DNA from: an uncultured Olsenella sp.
Lineage (GTDB): Bacteria > Actinomycetota > Coriobacteriia > Coriobacteriales > Atopobiaceae
Direction of reading: 5' to 3'
Assembly: GCA_949290055.1 (NCBI GenBank)
Contig: CASEQJ010000015.1
Span: 1 to 42,452, forward strand
DNA length: 42,452 bases
The notes beneath the pieces were generated by a model. It ran no database searches. It had not been told where the DNA came from and worked only from the letters and a program-made list of their open reading frames with translations. Positions 26,035-34,936 of the stretch are shown here, piece after piece; positions within the stretch are counted from its first letter, which is position 1, and each line of letters opens with the position of its first letter. The translations under genes were made by a program, and so were the position numbers.

Positions 26035-28428
26035 CTAGAACCGAACGTCCATGAACTGCGGCTCGACGACCCAGGTCCCCGTGCGGTCCACGAGGCCCCA
26101 GAGGTTGCCGTCGGCGCTCCTCGCGGGCGCGAGCCAGCCCTGCGAGCCCCCGTCGTCCACGGCGGAGAACTCCCCCATGTCGACGAAGCGCGGCGTGGCC
26201 CCCGCGACCCAGGCCCCCGTCTGGTCTATGACGCCCCAGAGGCCCGTGCTGCGGTCCCTGGCGGGCGCGAACTTCTCGCCATACTCCGTCTCGACGAAGG
26301 GGTGGCAGGAGGAGAACTGCTGAGCTATGACCAGGGAGCCTGTGGCGTCGACGTAGCCCCAGAGCTCCGTGACCGAGTCCGCGACGGCGCAGAGCCCCGC
26401 CGAGAGGCCCTGCACCTTCGCCCCGGGGAGCTCGCCGGAAAGGACGTCTCCGTCCGCGTCGACGAGCTGCCAGCTGTGGACGCCTGTCGCGACCGCGGCC
26501 GCGCCGCCCGAGAAGGACGTGCAGTCGTAGAGCCCCGGCGGCATGGCCCAGCTCCCGTCCGGCCTGACGAAGCCCCAGGCGTTGCGCGCGACGTTGCCGC
26601 TCTCGTCGGGCACCGGCGTCGAAGCGGCCGCGAGCCCCTCGTGGAAGGGGAGCGCGTCGACGAACGCGGGCTCGATCGCCCACTCCCCGCTCGCGTCCAC
26701 GTAGCCAAAGAGACCCGAGGCGTCCTTGGCGGCGGCAAGCCCCTCGGAGAAGCTCCCCGCGGACGAGAACGCGGGCTCAATGGCCCATGCGCCGGTCTCG
26801 TCCAGGTAGCCGACGCCCCGACCCTCGGAATCCACGACGCACGCGAGTCCCTCGCTGAAGGGCGAGGGCGCCTGGGAGAAGACGGGCTCCACCCACCAGG
26901 AGCCGTCCCGTCGGGCAAAGCCCCAGAGCGCGGAGTCCTCGAGGCGGGCGGGAAACGCCCCGCTCGCCTCGCCGTCGGCGACGACGCCCGTCGGCTCGGG
27001 CGCGTCCGCGGCGGCGCCGTCGTCGGAGGGCTCCTCCTCGGCCGGGGCCTCGGAGCCGCCCGAGCCGAGGACGCCCCCCAGAAGCGACGCGAGCCCCACG
27101 CCGGCGCCGACGACCGCGAGCGCACCCGCGCCCACAAGAACCGCGCGGCGCGACACGGCGGCGCGACCTCTCGCGGGACGGGAGCCCGGGGCGCTCGCCG
27201 CGCCCGTCGCGCCAGGGGTCGCGGAGGGTCCCGTGGCGGCTTCCTCCTGCGGATCCTGGCTCGGCGCGGCGCCGCCTGAGACGGCCAGCGCGCTCGTGAG
27301 CCCCGCCGTCTGCCTCATGGCGCGCGCCGGGGCGTAGGGGTCCCGGTCGGCGAGCCACGAGACGAGCGCGGCGCTCAGCTCCGAGACGCCGATCCGCTCG
27401 GACTGCTCCGCGCGTATGCCTGCCATGATCGCGTCGACGAGCTCCTGGTCGCGCGGCGAGCGGGCGAGCAGCGGGTGCGGCGCCTCCCGCTCCTTGACTA
27501 TGGAGAACTCCTCGTCTGAGACTCCCTGCTCCGCGAGCCGGTAGGGCGTGTGGCCGGAGTAGAGCTGGTAGAGGACGCTGCAGAGCGCATAGACGTCCAC
27601 GCGCTGGTCGCGCCTGAGCTCGCGCACGCCCGGAATGTGGTTGGTGAGCATCTCCGGCGGCGCGTACTCCGGCGTGCCCCAGCGCCACTCACCCGTGCGA
27701 CGGGTGAAGTTGGCGTCCCGCCCGTCGTCGACGAGCGTCGCGCTGCCAAAGTCGACGAGGCACACGTCGAACGAGCACTCGCGAATCTGCACCGAGACCG
27801 GGCGACGGTCGGTCCTGAGCATTATGTTTCTCGGGGAGAGGTCGCGGTGGACGAGCGGCCTGTTGAGGCGCCCGGCGAGCTGCAGCGCCCCGAGCACCGC
27901 GATTCCGAGCGCCGCGACCGTCGTCGCCGGGGCGCAGCGCTCGCCGCTCGCCGCGACCTCCGTCGCGAGCGCCTCCTCGGCCGAGGCGAGCGTCTCTCCC
28001 TCGACCCACTCCATGAGAATGGCGGGGTCCCCCTCGACCGTCCCGCGGCCAAAGACCTCCGGGAAGCACGGCAGGTTGGAGAGGTCGAGCTGGGTTCGGT
28101 ACTCCTCGTCGAAGGCGTCCCGCGCGGAGTGCCCCGGCGTCATGTCGTTCTCGAGCGTGCCCTCCTCCGTCATGGGGCGCAGCCGCTTCAGCGCAAAGAA
28201 CTCGGTGTCGCTGTTCATGACCTTGTAGACGAGGGCCGAGGCGCCCGCCCTGCGCGCGCCTGACTCCTTGACAAACAGCAGCGTGTACCTCGCGTAGGGG
28301 TCGCCCCCGGCGTCGCGCCCCTCGAGGGCCACCGGCCGCGCCGGCTCAAAGTCCTCGAGGCTCAGGGCCCCCAGGTACGCGGGCTGAACGCCCTCGAAGC
28401 TCACACGTCCCTCGTGCGCGTTGTCCAC
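26035..28428 (-). CDS. Transmembrane Ser/Thr protein kinase with WG-repeat sensor
   Basis: 797 aa from a GTG at 28428, chosen because GGAG lies 8 nt upstream; the frame is open further. The Hanks-type kinase domain covers about 45-360. Lys81 lies in FALKRL, and HRDLSPRN at 194-201, DFG at 226-228 and GTPEYAPPE all look catalytically complete. The glycine loop is not typical. A low-complexity linker and one membrane helix (about 428-455) follow. The extracytoplasmic part (500-797) has about seven WG repeats such as LWGFARRDGSWWVEPVF and LWGLVDRTGTWVVEPQF. The architecture resembles PASTA kinases with WG repeats as the sensor. It lies between the FHA and LRR genes. The ligand is unknown. Confidence 0.88.
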   Translation of the reverse strand: MDNAHEGRVSFEGVQPAYLGALSLEDFEPARPVALEGRDAGGDPYARYTLLFVKESGARRAGASALVYKVMNSDTEFFALKRLRPMTEEGTLENDMTPGHSARDAFDEEYRTQLDLSNLPCFPEVFGRGTVEGDPAILMEWVEGETLASAEEALATEVAASGERCAPATTVAALGIAVLGALQLAGRLNRPLVHRDLSPRNIMLRTDRRPVSVQIRECSFDVCLVDFGSATLVDDGRDANFTRRTGEWRWGTPEYAPPEMLTNHIPGVRELRRDQRVDVYALCSVLYQLYSGHTPYRLAEQGVSDEEFSIVKEREAPHPLLARSPRDQELVDAIMAGIRAEQSERIGVSELSAALVSWLADRDPYAPARAMRQTAGLTSALAVSGGAAPSQDPQEEAATGPSATPGATGAASAPGSRPARGRAAVSRRAVLVGAGALAVVGAGVGLASLLGGVLGSGGSEAPAEEEPSDDGAAADAPEPTGVVADGEASGAFPARLEDSALWGFARRDGSWWVEPVFSQAPSPFSEGLACVVDSEGRGVGYLDETGAWAIEPAFSSAGSFSEGLAAAKDASGLFGYVDASGEWAIEPAFVDALPFHEGLAAASTPVPDESGNVARNAWGFVRPDGSWAMPPGLYDCTSFSGGAAAVATGVHSWQLVDADGDVLSGELPGAKVQGLSAGLCAVADSVTELWGYVDATGSLVIAQQFSSCHPFVETEYGEKFAPARDRSTGLWGVIDQTGAWVAGATPRFVDMGEFSAVDDGGSQGWLAPARSADGNLWGLVDRTGTWVVEPQFMDVRF

Positions 28429-28495
28429 CTCGCACGCTCCCTTCTTCCGCTTGGCGCACTCGGCGCCGCTCCCTGCACCACCACTCTGACCCAAG

Positions 28496-28530
28496 GGGGC
28501 CGCGCGCTGTTGCGCAAATCGCACGGCCCC
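28496..28530. repeat. Hairpin between FHA and kinase genes
   Basis: GGGGCCG (28496-28502) pairs with CGGCCCC (28524-28530), with an inner GCG/CGC. The loop contains TTGCGCAAAT, which also occurs in the inverted repeat at 29631-29698. There is no T-tail, so it may be an mRNA-processing or partial termination site after the FHA gene. Confidence 0.6.
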
Positions 28531-28580
28531 TCGACAGGCGTCGCCGCGGCGGCAGAAGCCGGGGGTGCCCCGGGGACGCC

Positions 28581-29528
28581 CTAGCCGGCGTTCACCCCAA
28601 AGACCCTGAAGCACGTGTGGGCGCCGAGGCAGATCAGGTCGGCGGAGAAGATCTCGCAGGGCTCCGGCGTCCAGTCCCGCGGGCGCTCGCGCGCGGGCGG
28701 CTCCACCACCCTCACGCGCTTGTCCACCGAGACTATGGTGGTCCCGTTGGTGGAGCCGAGGCCCTCGCAGTACCAGTGACCTTTCTCCCGCCAGATTCTC
28801 AGGTGGGGCGCCGAGACGTCGAGCTCCACCTCGGATATGTCCGAGGGGCCGTCAGAGAACGCCCCGATCTCGGTCCCCGCGGGGTCGAGCTGGTAGAACC
28901 TGCTGTCCCCGACGCCGTTTCTCTCGCGAACGAGCGCCATGCTCGTCTCCCTGGGGGCAACGGGCTCAGGTACGGGCCCGTCGACGTCCATTTTGGTGCG
29001 GAAGTAGCCCGAGAGCTTGGCGCGAGCGAACTCGTCCGCCAGCTTGAACGCCCGGTAGGGCTGGCCGAGACAGCCCGTGGCCACGAAGAGCAGGACGTAG
29101 ACGGACGCGCGGTCCTTCTCGTTCGCAAGGGTCATGGTGGCCACGCGCTCGACGGCGTTTGCGTAGAGCGTCCCCTTGCAGCCGTAGGCCTCGAGCGCCT
29201 CGCACATTGGCGCCACGGTCTCCTCCCGGTAGTGGCGGCATATGCGCTCGCGCGCGTCCGTGCCCCCAAGGCGGTCGACCATGCGGCTGACGATCGTGAG
29301 CGCGGCGGCCGAGAAGTCGTTGAAGTCGCGCTCGCCGTACTTCCCGGGCTCCGCGTCGCAGACCTCGCGCGTCAGGAAGGAGGGCGTCGAGCCCGCGCGC
29401 TCCCTCAGGGACCGCCCGCCCGCGCGGGGACGGTCGCTCAGGAGGATCTCCGCGGCGGACCCCAGCTTTATGCCCCCAAACGTCTTGAGGTCGTTGTACA
29501 TGACCCTGCTGGGCGTCTCCTTGTCCAT
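28581..29528 (-). CDS. FHA domain protein of unknown function
   Basis: 315 aa. The first 200 residues are mostly helical and match nothing I recognise (FNDFSAAALTIVSRMVDRLG, ERVATMTLANEKDRASVYVL). Residues 207-312 form an FHA domain with SAPH at 239-242 and GSTNGT at 258-263. FHA domains bind phosphothreonine. The usual Gly-Arg at the first conserved position reads Gly222-Ala223, so phosphopeptide binding may be altered. It is first in the unit FHA-kinase-LRR and has GGAGGAACCC before its ATG. It is a natural candidate substrate or reader of the adjacent kinase. Confidence 0.85.
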   Translation of the reverse strand: MDKETPSRVMYNDLKTFGGIKLGSAAEILLSDRPRAGGRSLRERAGSTPSFLTREVCDAEPGKYGERDFNDFSAAALTIVSRMVDRLGGTDARERICRHYREETVAPMCEALEAYGCKGTLYANAVERVATMTLANEKDRASVYVLLFVATGCLGQPYRAFKLADEFARAKLSGYFRTKMDVDGPVPEPVAPRETSMALVRERNGVGDSRFYQLDPAGTEIGAFSDGPSDISEVELDVSAPHLRIWREKGHWYCEGLGSTNGTTIVSVDKRVRVVEPPARERPRDWTPEPCEIFSADLICLGAHTCFRVFGVNAG

Positions 29529-29560
29529 GGGTTCCTCCTACGACGTGCGGGCCTTCGACG

Positions 29561-29566
29561 ATTCTA
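29561..29566 (-). promoter_or_regulatory. -10 element of the FHA gene
   Basis: TAGAAT on minus, 32 bp before the FHA ATG, matches consensus at 5 of 6. No clear -35 is seen at 16-18 bp. Confidence 0.4.
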
Positions 29567-29630
29567 CCGTACCCCTGTCTTCCCGAATGCGGGTCGAAGG
29601 GCCCCGGCGGCATGGCATGGGTGCCTCAAA

Positions 29631-29698
29631 CTCAGTATGTATGGCGGCACCCCGGCGTCTTTGCGCAAATGCCCGCTCGTCGCCTCTCATACACTGAG
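29631..29698. repeat. Imperfect inverted repeat in the divergent promoter region
   Basis: CTCAGT (29631-29636) pairs with ACTGAG (29693-29698). After a 2-nt bulge GTATG pairs with CATAC. The centre includes TTGCGCAAAT, identical to the loop at 28510-28519. It lies between the divergent FHA and plus-strand genes, so it could be an operator serving both. Confidence 0.5.
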
Positions 29699-29722
29699 CC
29701 ATGTAGTTCAGCTTCAGGCCTT

Positions 29723-29728
29723 TACAAT
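29723..29728 (+). promoter_or_regulatory. -10 element of the plus-strand gene pair
   Basis: TACAAT (5 of 6) lies 52 bp before the ATG at 29781. No good -35 is seen. Confidence 0.45.
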
Positions 29729-29780
29729 AGAGCCGGAAAACCGTGCAAGCCGCACCTGGCAACGTAGCGAGGAGACGCCC

Positions 29781-30269
29781 ATGTCGCTGTTCAGAGGAGA
29801 GGACCCCAAGTTCGGGCCGCTTCACGAGAAGGTCCAGAAGGTGCTCAACGTCGACATGCCCGAGACCATGACCGACGACGAGATTGACGACGCCAAGAAG
29901 TACGCCAAGACGCGGAGCGAGGCAAACGCCATAGACCGGCTCAACCGTCAGTACGGCTCCACCATGGTGGGCAGGCTCGACGGGAAGTTCATTCGAATCA
30001 TGCTCTTCTCGAACCGAGTCATGTACAAGCCGTTCTTCCCCGAGGTCAAAACGGTCAACGAGATAATCTTCATGCCGTTTCTCATGCTGAGCGGCTCGCA
30101 GGTCAACCCCCAGAACACCCTCCTCTACCGCTACAACACCATTCGGGAGCTGCCCTGCCTCTTCGGGCACAAGTTCACGTTCAGGAAGGGCCGAGAGGAC
30201 CACGTCCTGTGGCTGGGGCCCAAGTCGGGCAAGGACCTGCGCGACTACGTCGACTCCCGGTTCCGGTAA
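29781..30269 (+). CDS. Unknown protein, 162 aa
   Basis: Starts at the ATG at 29781 behind GAGGAGACGCCC. The long open frame upstream is only the antisense of the FHA gene. Soluble and charged at the N-terminus (DPKFGPLHEKVQKVLNVDMP), with a hydrophobic-aromatic centre (IRIMLFSNRVMYKPFFPEV, IIFMPFLMLSGSQVN) and a basic C-terminus. There is no signal peptide, metal motif or family I recognise. It is divergent from the FHA-kinase-LRR unit and followed 19 nt later by a second unknown gene. Position suggests a role in the same module; that is inference. Confidence 0.75.
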   Translation: MSLFRGEDPKFGPLHEKVQKVLNVDMPETMTDDEIDDAKKYAKTRSEANAIDRLNRQYGSTMVGRLDGKFIRIMLFSNRVMYKPFFPEVKTVNEIIFMPFLMLSGSQVNPQNTLLYRYNTIRELPCLFGHKFTFRKGREDHVLWLGPKSGKDLRDYVDSRFR

Positions 30270-30288
30270 CGCGAGCGAGGGTGAGCCC

Positions 30289-30687
30289 ATGGACATTTCA
30301 AAGCTGAGCCCCGAGGAGCTCGACGAGATTCTCGACGCGCTCCCCAGCGTCTATAACCGCAAGGTCGACCACGTGACGCCCGAGGGGGTGGGAATCCTCG
30401 AGAAGGTGGACGACTCGGTGTTCTACGACCCCGACGCCAAGCCCGGTCACGAGTGGGACCTCCTCACCGCAAAGGTGGAGAAGGAGCTCCGAGAGGAGAC
30501 GGAGCGCAAAAACGGCGGCAACCTCTATGACAGGATGGCCCACATGCCCACGCTGCGCGACCGCTTTGTCAACGCCCTGGTCGGCATGGGGGCCGCCGAC
30601 CACATGAGCGAGCGCGAGAAACGCGACCTTCTCAGCGACTACACCGAGGACGACCTCCGCACGGCATATGAGATGGACTTCATTTAA
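30289..30687 (+). CDS. Unknown acidic protein, 132 aa
   Basis: Starts at the ATG at 30289 behind GAGGGTGAGCCC. Acidic, helical and soluble (MDISKLSPEELDEILDALPS, EKELREETERK, HMSEREKRDLLSDYTEDDLR). No family is recognised. It pairs with the preceding gene as a two-gene plus-strand operon, a layout reminiscent of two small interacting proteins. It ends at the shared hairpin terminator 30719-30788, convergent with leuS. Confidence 0.75.
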   Translation: MDISKLSPEELDEILDALPSVYNRKVDHVTPEGVGILEKVDDSVFYDPDAKPGHEWDLLTAKVEKELREETERKNGGNLYDRMAHMPTLRDRFVNALVGMGAADHMSEREKRDLLSDYTEDDLRTAYEMDFI

Positions 30688-30718
30688 ACCGCACCAAGCG
30701 TGTGAGGGCCGCAACGCA

Positions 30719-30788
30719 GGAGACCCGCCGATGTTCTTACGAGAAGTGCGCTGCGCGAAACTTCTCTTCAGAACATCGGCGGGTCTCC
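30719..30788. repeat. Two-tier hairpin element between convergent genes (copy 2 of 3)
   Basis: Perfect 19-bp outer arms (30719-30737, 30770-30788), linker TAC, and an inner 7-bp stem GAGAAGT/ACTTCTC (30741-30747, 30760-30766). The 12-nt loop is GCGCTGCGCGAA and the right linker is TTC. It lies 31 nt after the plus-strand pair and 15 nt after leuS, so it can serve as a bidirectional transcript end. Confidence 0.9.
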
Positions 30789-30803
30789 CCCATGTGCGAG
30801 GAC

Positions 30804-33365
30804 CTACACGGCCACGATGTTAACGAGACGGCCCTTGATCACGATGACCTTCTTGATCTGTTTGCCGGCGAGCTGGTCGGCGACGGCGGCCTTGGCGGCC
30901 TCGGCGGCCTCGTCGTCCGTGGCGTCGGCGGCGACCGTCACGCGGCCGCGGACCTTGCCCTTGATCTGGACGGCGATCTCCACCTCGTCGGCCTTGGCGG
31001 CCTCGGCGTCAAACTCAGGCCAGGCGGCGTTGTAGACGGAGCCCTCCTGGACCAGCGCCTTGTGCCAGAGCTCCTCGGCCCAGTGCGGGCAGATCGGCGC
31101 GAGCATGGTCACGATCGCGTGCGCAACGGCGAAGCAGAGCGCCGGGTCGCGCCGCTCGGCGGCCACGTCGTTCACGTACTTGGACGCCGCGTTGGTGATC
31201 TCCATGACGGCGGAGATCGCGGTGTTGAACTGGCCGCGGTCGAAGTCGGTGGTGCACTTGAGGCCCATGCCGTTGAGCGTGCGCCAGAGCTCCTTGCCCG
31301 CCGCGTCGAGCGTGCCCGCGTTCACGGCGCCGGCGGCCGCGCCCTGGCTGAGCAGCCAGACCACGCGCCAGGCGCGCTTTATGAAGCGGTTGGCGCCGGC
31401 AACGGCCTCCTCGTCCCAGTTGAAGTCCTTCTCGGGCGGCGCAATGAAGAGAATGGCCAGGCGCATGGTGTCCGCGCCGTAGGGCTCGATCACCGAGGAC
31501 GGCGGGACGACGTTGCCCTTGGACTTGGACATGGTGTCGCCGTTGGCGTCCTTGACCATGCCCTGGCAGAGCAGGTTCTCAAAGGGCTCGTCTATGCCGA
31601 TCATGCCGAGGTCGCGCAGGACCTTGGTGAAGAAGCGACTGTAGAGCAGATGCAAAATGGCGTGCTCGATGCCGCCAATGTAGTTGTCGACCGGCATCCA
31701 GCGGTCCACGGCCTCGCGCGAGAAGGGCAGCTCCTCGTTGTGCGGGTCGCAGTAGCGCAGGTAGTACCAGCTGGAGCACGTGAAGGTGTCCATGGTGTCG
31801 GTTATGCGCTTGGCGGGCTTGCCGCACTTGGGGCACGTGGTCTCGTAGAACGGCGCGTAGGCGGCGAGCGTCTCGCCGGCGCCGAGGTCGAGCGCGTCCG
31901 GCAGCGTGACGGGCAGGTCCTCGTAGGGCACCGGCACGTCGCCGCAGCAATCGCAGTGGATCATGGGGATCGGGTTGCCCCAGTAGCGCTGGCGGGAGAT
32001 AAGCCAGTCGCGCAGGCGGAACTGCACCGTCTTGCGGCCGAGGCCCTGCTGTCCAAGCCAGTCGATAATGGCGTCAACGGCCTCGGAGTGCTTGCCGCCC
32101 TTCATGCCGGTGAACTGGCCGGACTGCACGAGGTAGCCCTCGGCCTCCATGGCGTGGTCCCAGTCGACGGAGGTCACGACGAGCTCGCGCTCGTCCTTGA
32201 GCTGCTCGTACAGCGGGTCGTCCTTCTCGCAAATGATCGGGGCGATCTCCAGGCCGTACTTCTTGGCGAAATCGAAGTCGCGCTGGTCGCCGCAGGGCAC
32301 GCCCATGACGGCGCCGGTGCCGTAGTCCATGAGGACGTAGTCGGCGACCCAGATGGGCGCCGGGCGGCCGTTCACCGGGTTGATCACGTAGCGGCCGGTG
32401 AAGACGCCGTGCTTCTCGCGCTCAGAGCCCTGGCGGTCGACCGAGGAGACCTTCTCAGCGGCGGCCTTGAGCTCGAGGAAGGCGGCCTCGTGCTCGGTGC
32501 CGGCCACGAGCTCCGCGGCGAGCGGGCTCTCGGGCGGCAGCAGGAAGAAGCTCACGCCAAAGAGCGTGTCCGGGCGCGTGGTGAAGACGGTGATCTTGGT
32601 GTCGGTGGGGGTCACGCCGTCAACGTCGGCCAGCGTGAAGTCGATCTCGGCGCCCTCGGAGCGGCCGATCCAGTTGGCCTGCATGGCGCGGACGCGCTCG
32701 GGCCACTTGCCCTCGAGCTTCTTGAGGTCGTCGAGCAGCTCCTGGGCGTAGTCGGTGATCTTGAAGTACCACTGGGAGAGCGCGCGCTTCTCGGGCACCG
32801 AGCCGCAGCGCCAGCACTTGCCGTCCACGACCTGCTCGTTGGCAAGGACGGTCTGGCAGCCGGGACACCAGTTCACCGGCGAGTTGTCGCGGTAGACCAG
32901 GCCCTTCTCCCACATCTTGAGGAAGATCCACTGGCCCCACTTGTAGTACTCGGGGTCGCAGGTGTTGAACATGCGGTCGTAGTCGTAGGAGAAGCCCATG
33001 CGGCACATGGTCTTGGTGGCCTGCGCTATGTTCTGGTGGGTCCAGACGCTCGCCTGGGTGTTGTGCTTGATCGCGGCGTTCTCCGCGGGCAGGCCAAAGG
33101 CGTCGTAGCCCATGGGGTGCAGCACGTCAAAGCCGCGCATGCGGGCCTGACGCGCCATGGCGTCGCCGATCGTGTAGTTGCGCGCGTGGCCCATGTGCAG
33201 GTCGCCCGAGGGGTATGGGAACATCTCCAGCACGTACTTCTTGGGCTTCTCGGGGCTCTCCTCGGTCTTGTAGAGCTCCTCGGCGTCCCAGGCAGCCTGC
33301 CAGCGGGTCTCGATCTCCTCGGCGTCGTAGGCCGGGACCTCGAAGTTCTTCTCGGCGTCGCTCAT
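30804..33365 (-). CDS. leuS: Leucyl-tRNA synthetase
   Basis: 853 aa, class I. HMGH at 57-60 (the HIGH motif), zinc-type cysteines in [12 protein letters not shown] and CWRCG, and an editing domain ([18 protein letters not shown]). KMSKS occurs as TMSKSKGN, followed by the anticodon domain and a C-terminal tail. It charges tRNA-Leu and edits mischarged amino acids. The frame allows ten more codons. The ATG at 33365 is chosen because AAGGAG sits 8 nt before it. A single gene with its own promoter; no T-box is visible in the leader. Confidence 0.97.
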   Translation of the reverse strand: MSDAEKNFEVPAYDAEEIETRWQAAWDAEELYKTEESPEKPKKYVLEMFPYPSGDLHMGHARNYTIGDAMARQARMRGFDVLHPMGYDAFGLPAENAAIKHNTQASVWTHQNIAQATKTMCRMGFSYDYDRMFNTCDPEYYKWGQWIFLKMWEKGLVYRDNSPVNWCPGCQTVLANEQVVDGKCWRCGSVPEKRALSQWYFKITDYAQELLDDLKKLEGKWPERVRAMQANWIGRSEGAEIDFTLADVDGVTPTDTKITVFTTRPDTLFGVSFFLLPPESPLAAELVAGTEHEAAFLELKAAAEKVSSVDRQGSEREKHGVFTGRYVINPVNGRPAPIWVADYVLMDYGTGAVMGVPCGDQRDFDFAKKYGLEIAPIICEKDDPLYEQLKDERELVVTSVDWDHAMEAEGYLVQSGQFTGMKGGKHSEAVDAIIDWLGQQGLGRKTVQFRLRDWLISRQRYWGNPIPMIHCDCCGDVPVPYEDLPVTLPDALDLGAGETLAAYAPFYETTCPKCGKPAKRITDTMDTFTCSSWYYLRYCDPHNEELPFSREAVDRWMPVDNYIGGIEHAILHLLYSRFFTKVLRDLGMIGIDEPFENLLCQGMVKDANGDTMSKSKGNVVPPSSVIEPYGADTMRLAILFIAPPEKDFNWDEEAVAGANRFIKRAWRVVWLLSQGAAAGAVNAGTLDAAGKELWRTLNGMGLKCTTDFDRGQFNTAISAVMEITNAASKYVNDVAAERRDPALCFAVAHAIVTMLAPICPHWAEELWHKALVQEGSVYNAAWPEFDAEAAKADEVEIAVQIKGKVRGRVTVAADATDDEAAEAAKAAVADQLAGKQIKKVIVIKGRLVNIVAV

Positions 33366-33402
33366 CAGCGTTGCTCCTTCGTGTGCGATGGTCAACCGTC
33401 AC

Positions 33403-33408
33403 ATTGTA
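33403..33408 (-). promoter_or_regulatory. Extended -10 of leuS
   Basis: TGCTACAAT on minus (TACAAT, 5 of 6, with the TG extension), 37 bp before the leuS ATG. The same TGCTACAATGT string precedes guaB. Confidence 0.6.
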
Positions 33409-33453
33409 GCAGCACGGGGCGCTTGGCGAGAAGAACATGGCGCCGCGCGCCGC

Positions 33454-33472
33454 GCGCGTTGAATTAACGCGC
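33454..33472. repeat. Short hairpin next to repeat copy 2
   Basis: GCGCGTT (33454-33460) and AACGCGC (33466-33472) form a 7-bp stem with loop GAATT. The right arm and following bases (AACGCGCTCGAT) can also pair with ATCGAGCGCGTT of the neighbouring element, so alternative folds exist. Confidence 0.55.
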
Positions 33473-33481
33473 TCGATCAAG

Positions 33482-33539
33482 CACAACTTTCTATACCCGC
33501 AGGTAAAAATAACGCGCTTGTCGAATCGAGCGCGTTATT
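33482..33539. repeat. 58-bp terminator-like repeat, copy 2
   Basis: Second copy of the element at 100-157. On minus it reads as a textbook terminator, AATAACGCGCT, 10-nt loop, AGCGCGTTATTTTT, starting a few bases after the stop of the surface protein gene. The distal part (ACCTGCGGGTATAGAAAG on minus) is conserved between copies although it is not needed for termination. Confidence 0.8.
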
Positions 33540-33544
33540 TCTCG

Positions 33545-34936
33545 CTACCGGAGCCTCCGGCTCGCCAGAAGCGCGCCCGAACCGGTCGAGACGGCAAGAA
33601 GCGCGACGAGGGTCGCGGCGCTTCCGGGGTCAGCCGTCGCGGCAAGGCCGTCCTGCGACGCCGCGGTGTCCCCGCTGTCCGTGGTGGTCGAGGGGCCCGG
33701 AGTGGGCGCGGGCGGGACGCTGACATGCAGGGTGTAGGTCGTCGCCGTGGAGCCGTCCTCGGCCGTGACCGTGAACGTCCAGGTGCGACCGCCGTCAGAG
33801 GTGACGGGCGTCGAGACCGTCGCGTTGGCGTCGGTCGGGGTCACGACAATGTCGGAGGCCGCCGGCGCCGAGGAACCGGCAGGCAGCTCGACCGAGTACG
33901 AGCCGTCGGCGCCCAGGGTGGCTTCACTGCCAGCAACGGTGACGGAGGCGACCGTCGCGTCGGTTGCGGCAAGGTCGATAAGCACCGTGCCGCCCGCGGG
34001 TTTTGCTGCGGAGGCGTCGCTCTGCGAGACCGCGGTTCCCGTATTGACCGTCTGGACGGTTCCCTGACGAACGGCGCAGCCGGTCAGCGCGAGACCTTGG
34101 TCCGCAAGGACCTCGTAGGCGGCGCTTTCGCTTGTGGCCGTCGCCGTGACCTTGCTGTTGTTGATCGTCATGGTGTCGACGGAGTGAATGGCCTTCGCCC
34201 CAGGAATCGAGGCGGAGCCCTCGGTCGTGGACACGGTGACGGTGCTGTCCTCGATCACGAGGTCACCCATGACGTCTATGCCGATAAGCGCGTCGCCAGA
34301 ATACGTCGAGGCGTCAAAATCGAGTGAGACTTCGCTGTCCTCGATCTTCAGGCTGGTAATGGCGTTCAATCCGTAGACGCCCATGTAAGAGCCCAGATAC
34401 GCTCGGTGCTTAGAGGTCTCAATTGGAAGCTCCAGGTCAATCACGCTTCCATTCACGACGTCGAGCGCAGAGTCCCCCTCAAACACTGTTGCAGGGTCCT
34501 TGAGCGTGCCCGTAATCACCGTGTTGTCAATCACCAGCGACCCGCCAGTCGCGCCGGAACCGTTCGAGGTCAAAAGCTGCGACACGGGATCGGGAAAGCT
34601 CACGCCACCGACCATACGGGCGCCGACCGTAATCGAGGAATCCTCGACCTTCACGTTGTCACCAGTGATTGTGGCTGCCTCGCCAGTAAGAACGACGTCG
34701 AGGTTTTGAATGGTGATCGTGCTTTTACACCACTCGTTTGAGTAGTTGGATATCAGGGCCGTAACCGTTGATAGGTCATAATTTTTGACCTCAGTACAGT
34801 CATAGCCCGAACCTAGGGTGAGTGTCGCGGAATCACCCGCAGCAGAGGTAAACGAGAAACTACTTGTAGGATCACCTGTCTGGCATACGACGCCAAACGC
34901 TGGGTACGTCCAGCCATAATTCAGGCTCCCGCCCAC
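33545..34936 (-). CDS. Secreted wall-anchored protein, C-terminal fragment (frameshifted)
   Basis: 463 codons open from a GTG at 34936, but with no signal peptide and no good ribosome site. It continues the protein encoded at 34921-35232 in the -1 frame. Repeated beta-strand segments (LTGEAATITGDNVKVEDSSI, MGDLVIEDSTVTVSTTEGSA, TMTINNSKVTATATSESAA) resemble carbohydrate-rich bacterial surface proteins. A cadherin-like beta domain follows (VTPTDANATVSTPVTSDGGR, TWTFTVTAEDGS). The end is LAATAD, a hydrophobic stretch and RRLR, that is, a sortase signal in which the expected G is A. The 3' end of the repeat at 33482-33539 follows. The region around 34.7-34.9 kb is AT-richer than the window, which suggests transfer. 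Confidence 0.7.
   Translation of the reverse strand: MGGSLNYGWTYPAFGVVCQTGDPTSSFSFTSAAGDSATLTLGSGYDCTEVKNYDLSTVTALISNYSNEWCKSTITIQNLDVVLTGEAATITGDNVKVEDSSITVGARMVGGVSFPDPVSQLLTSNGSGATGGSLVIDNTVITGTLKDPATVFEGDSALDVVNGSVIDLELPIETSKHRAYLGSYMGVYGLNAITSLKIEDSEVSLDFDASTYSGDALIGIDVMGDLVIEDSTVTVSTTEGSASIPGAKAIHSVDTMTINNSKVTATATSESAAYEVLADQGLALTGCAVRQGTVQTVNTGTAVSQSDASAAKPAGGTVLIDLAATDATVASVTVAGSEATLGADGSYSVELPAGSSAPAASDIVVTPTDANATVSTPVTSDGGRTWTFTVTAEDGSTATTYTLHVSVPPAPTPGPSTTTDSGDTAASQDGLAATADPGSAATLVALLAVSTGSGALLASRRLR

Noticed and set aside
33366..33453. T-box leader before leuS
   Set aside because: Only about 40 nt separate the -10 from the ATG, too short for a T-box; no T-box consensus seen.
30702..33467. 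A 921-codon open frame on plus opposite leuS, and similar ones opposite guaB (35262-37118) and holA/comEC (144-1649, 1328-3124)
   Set aside because: All are antisense shadows produced by codon bias at the third position; no ribosome sites or recognisable domains.
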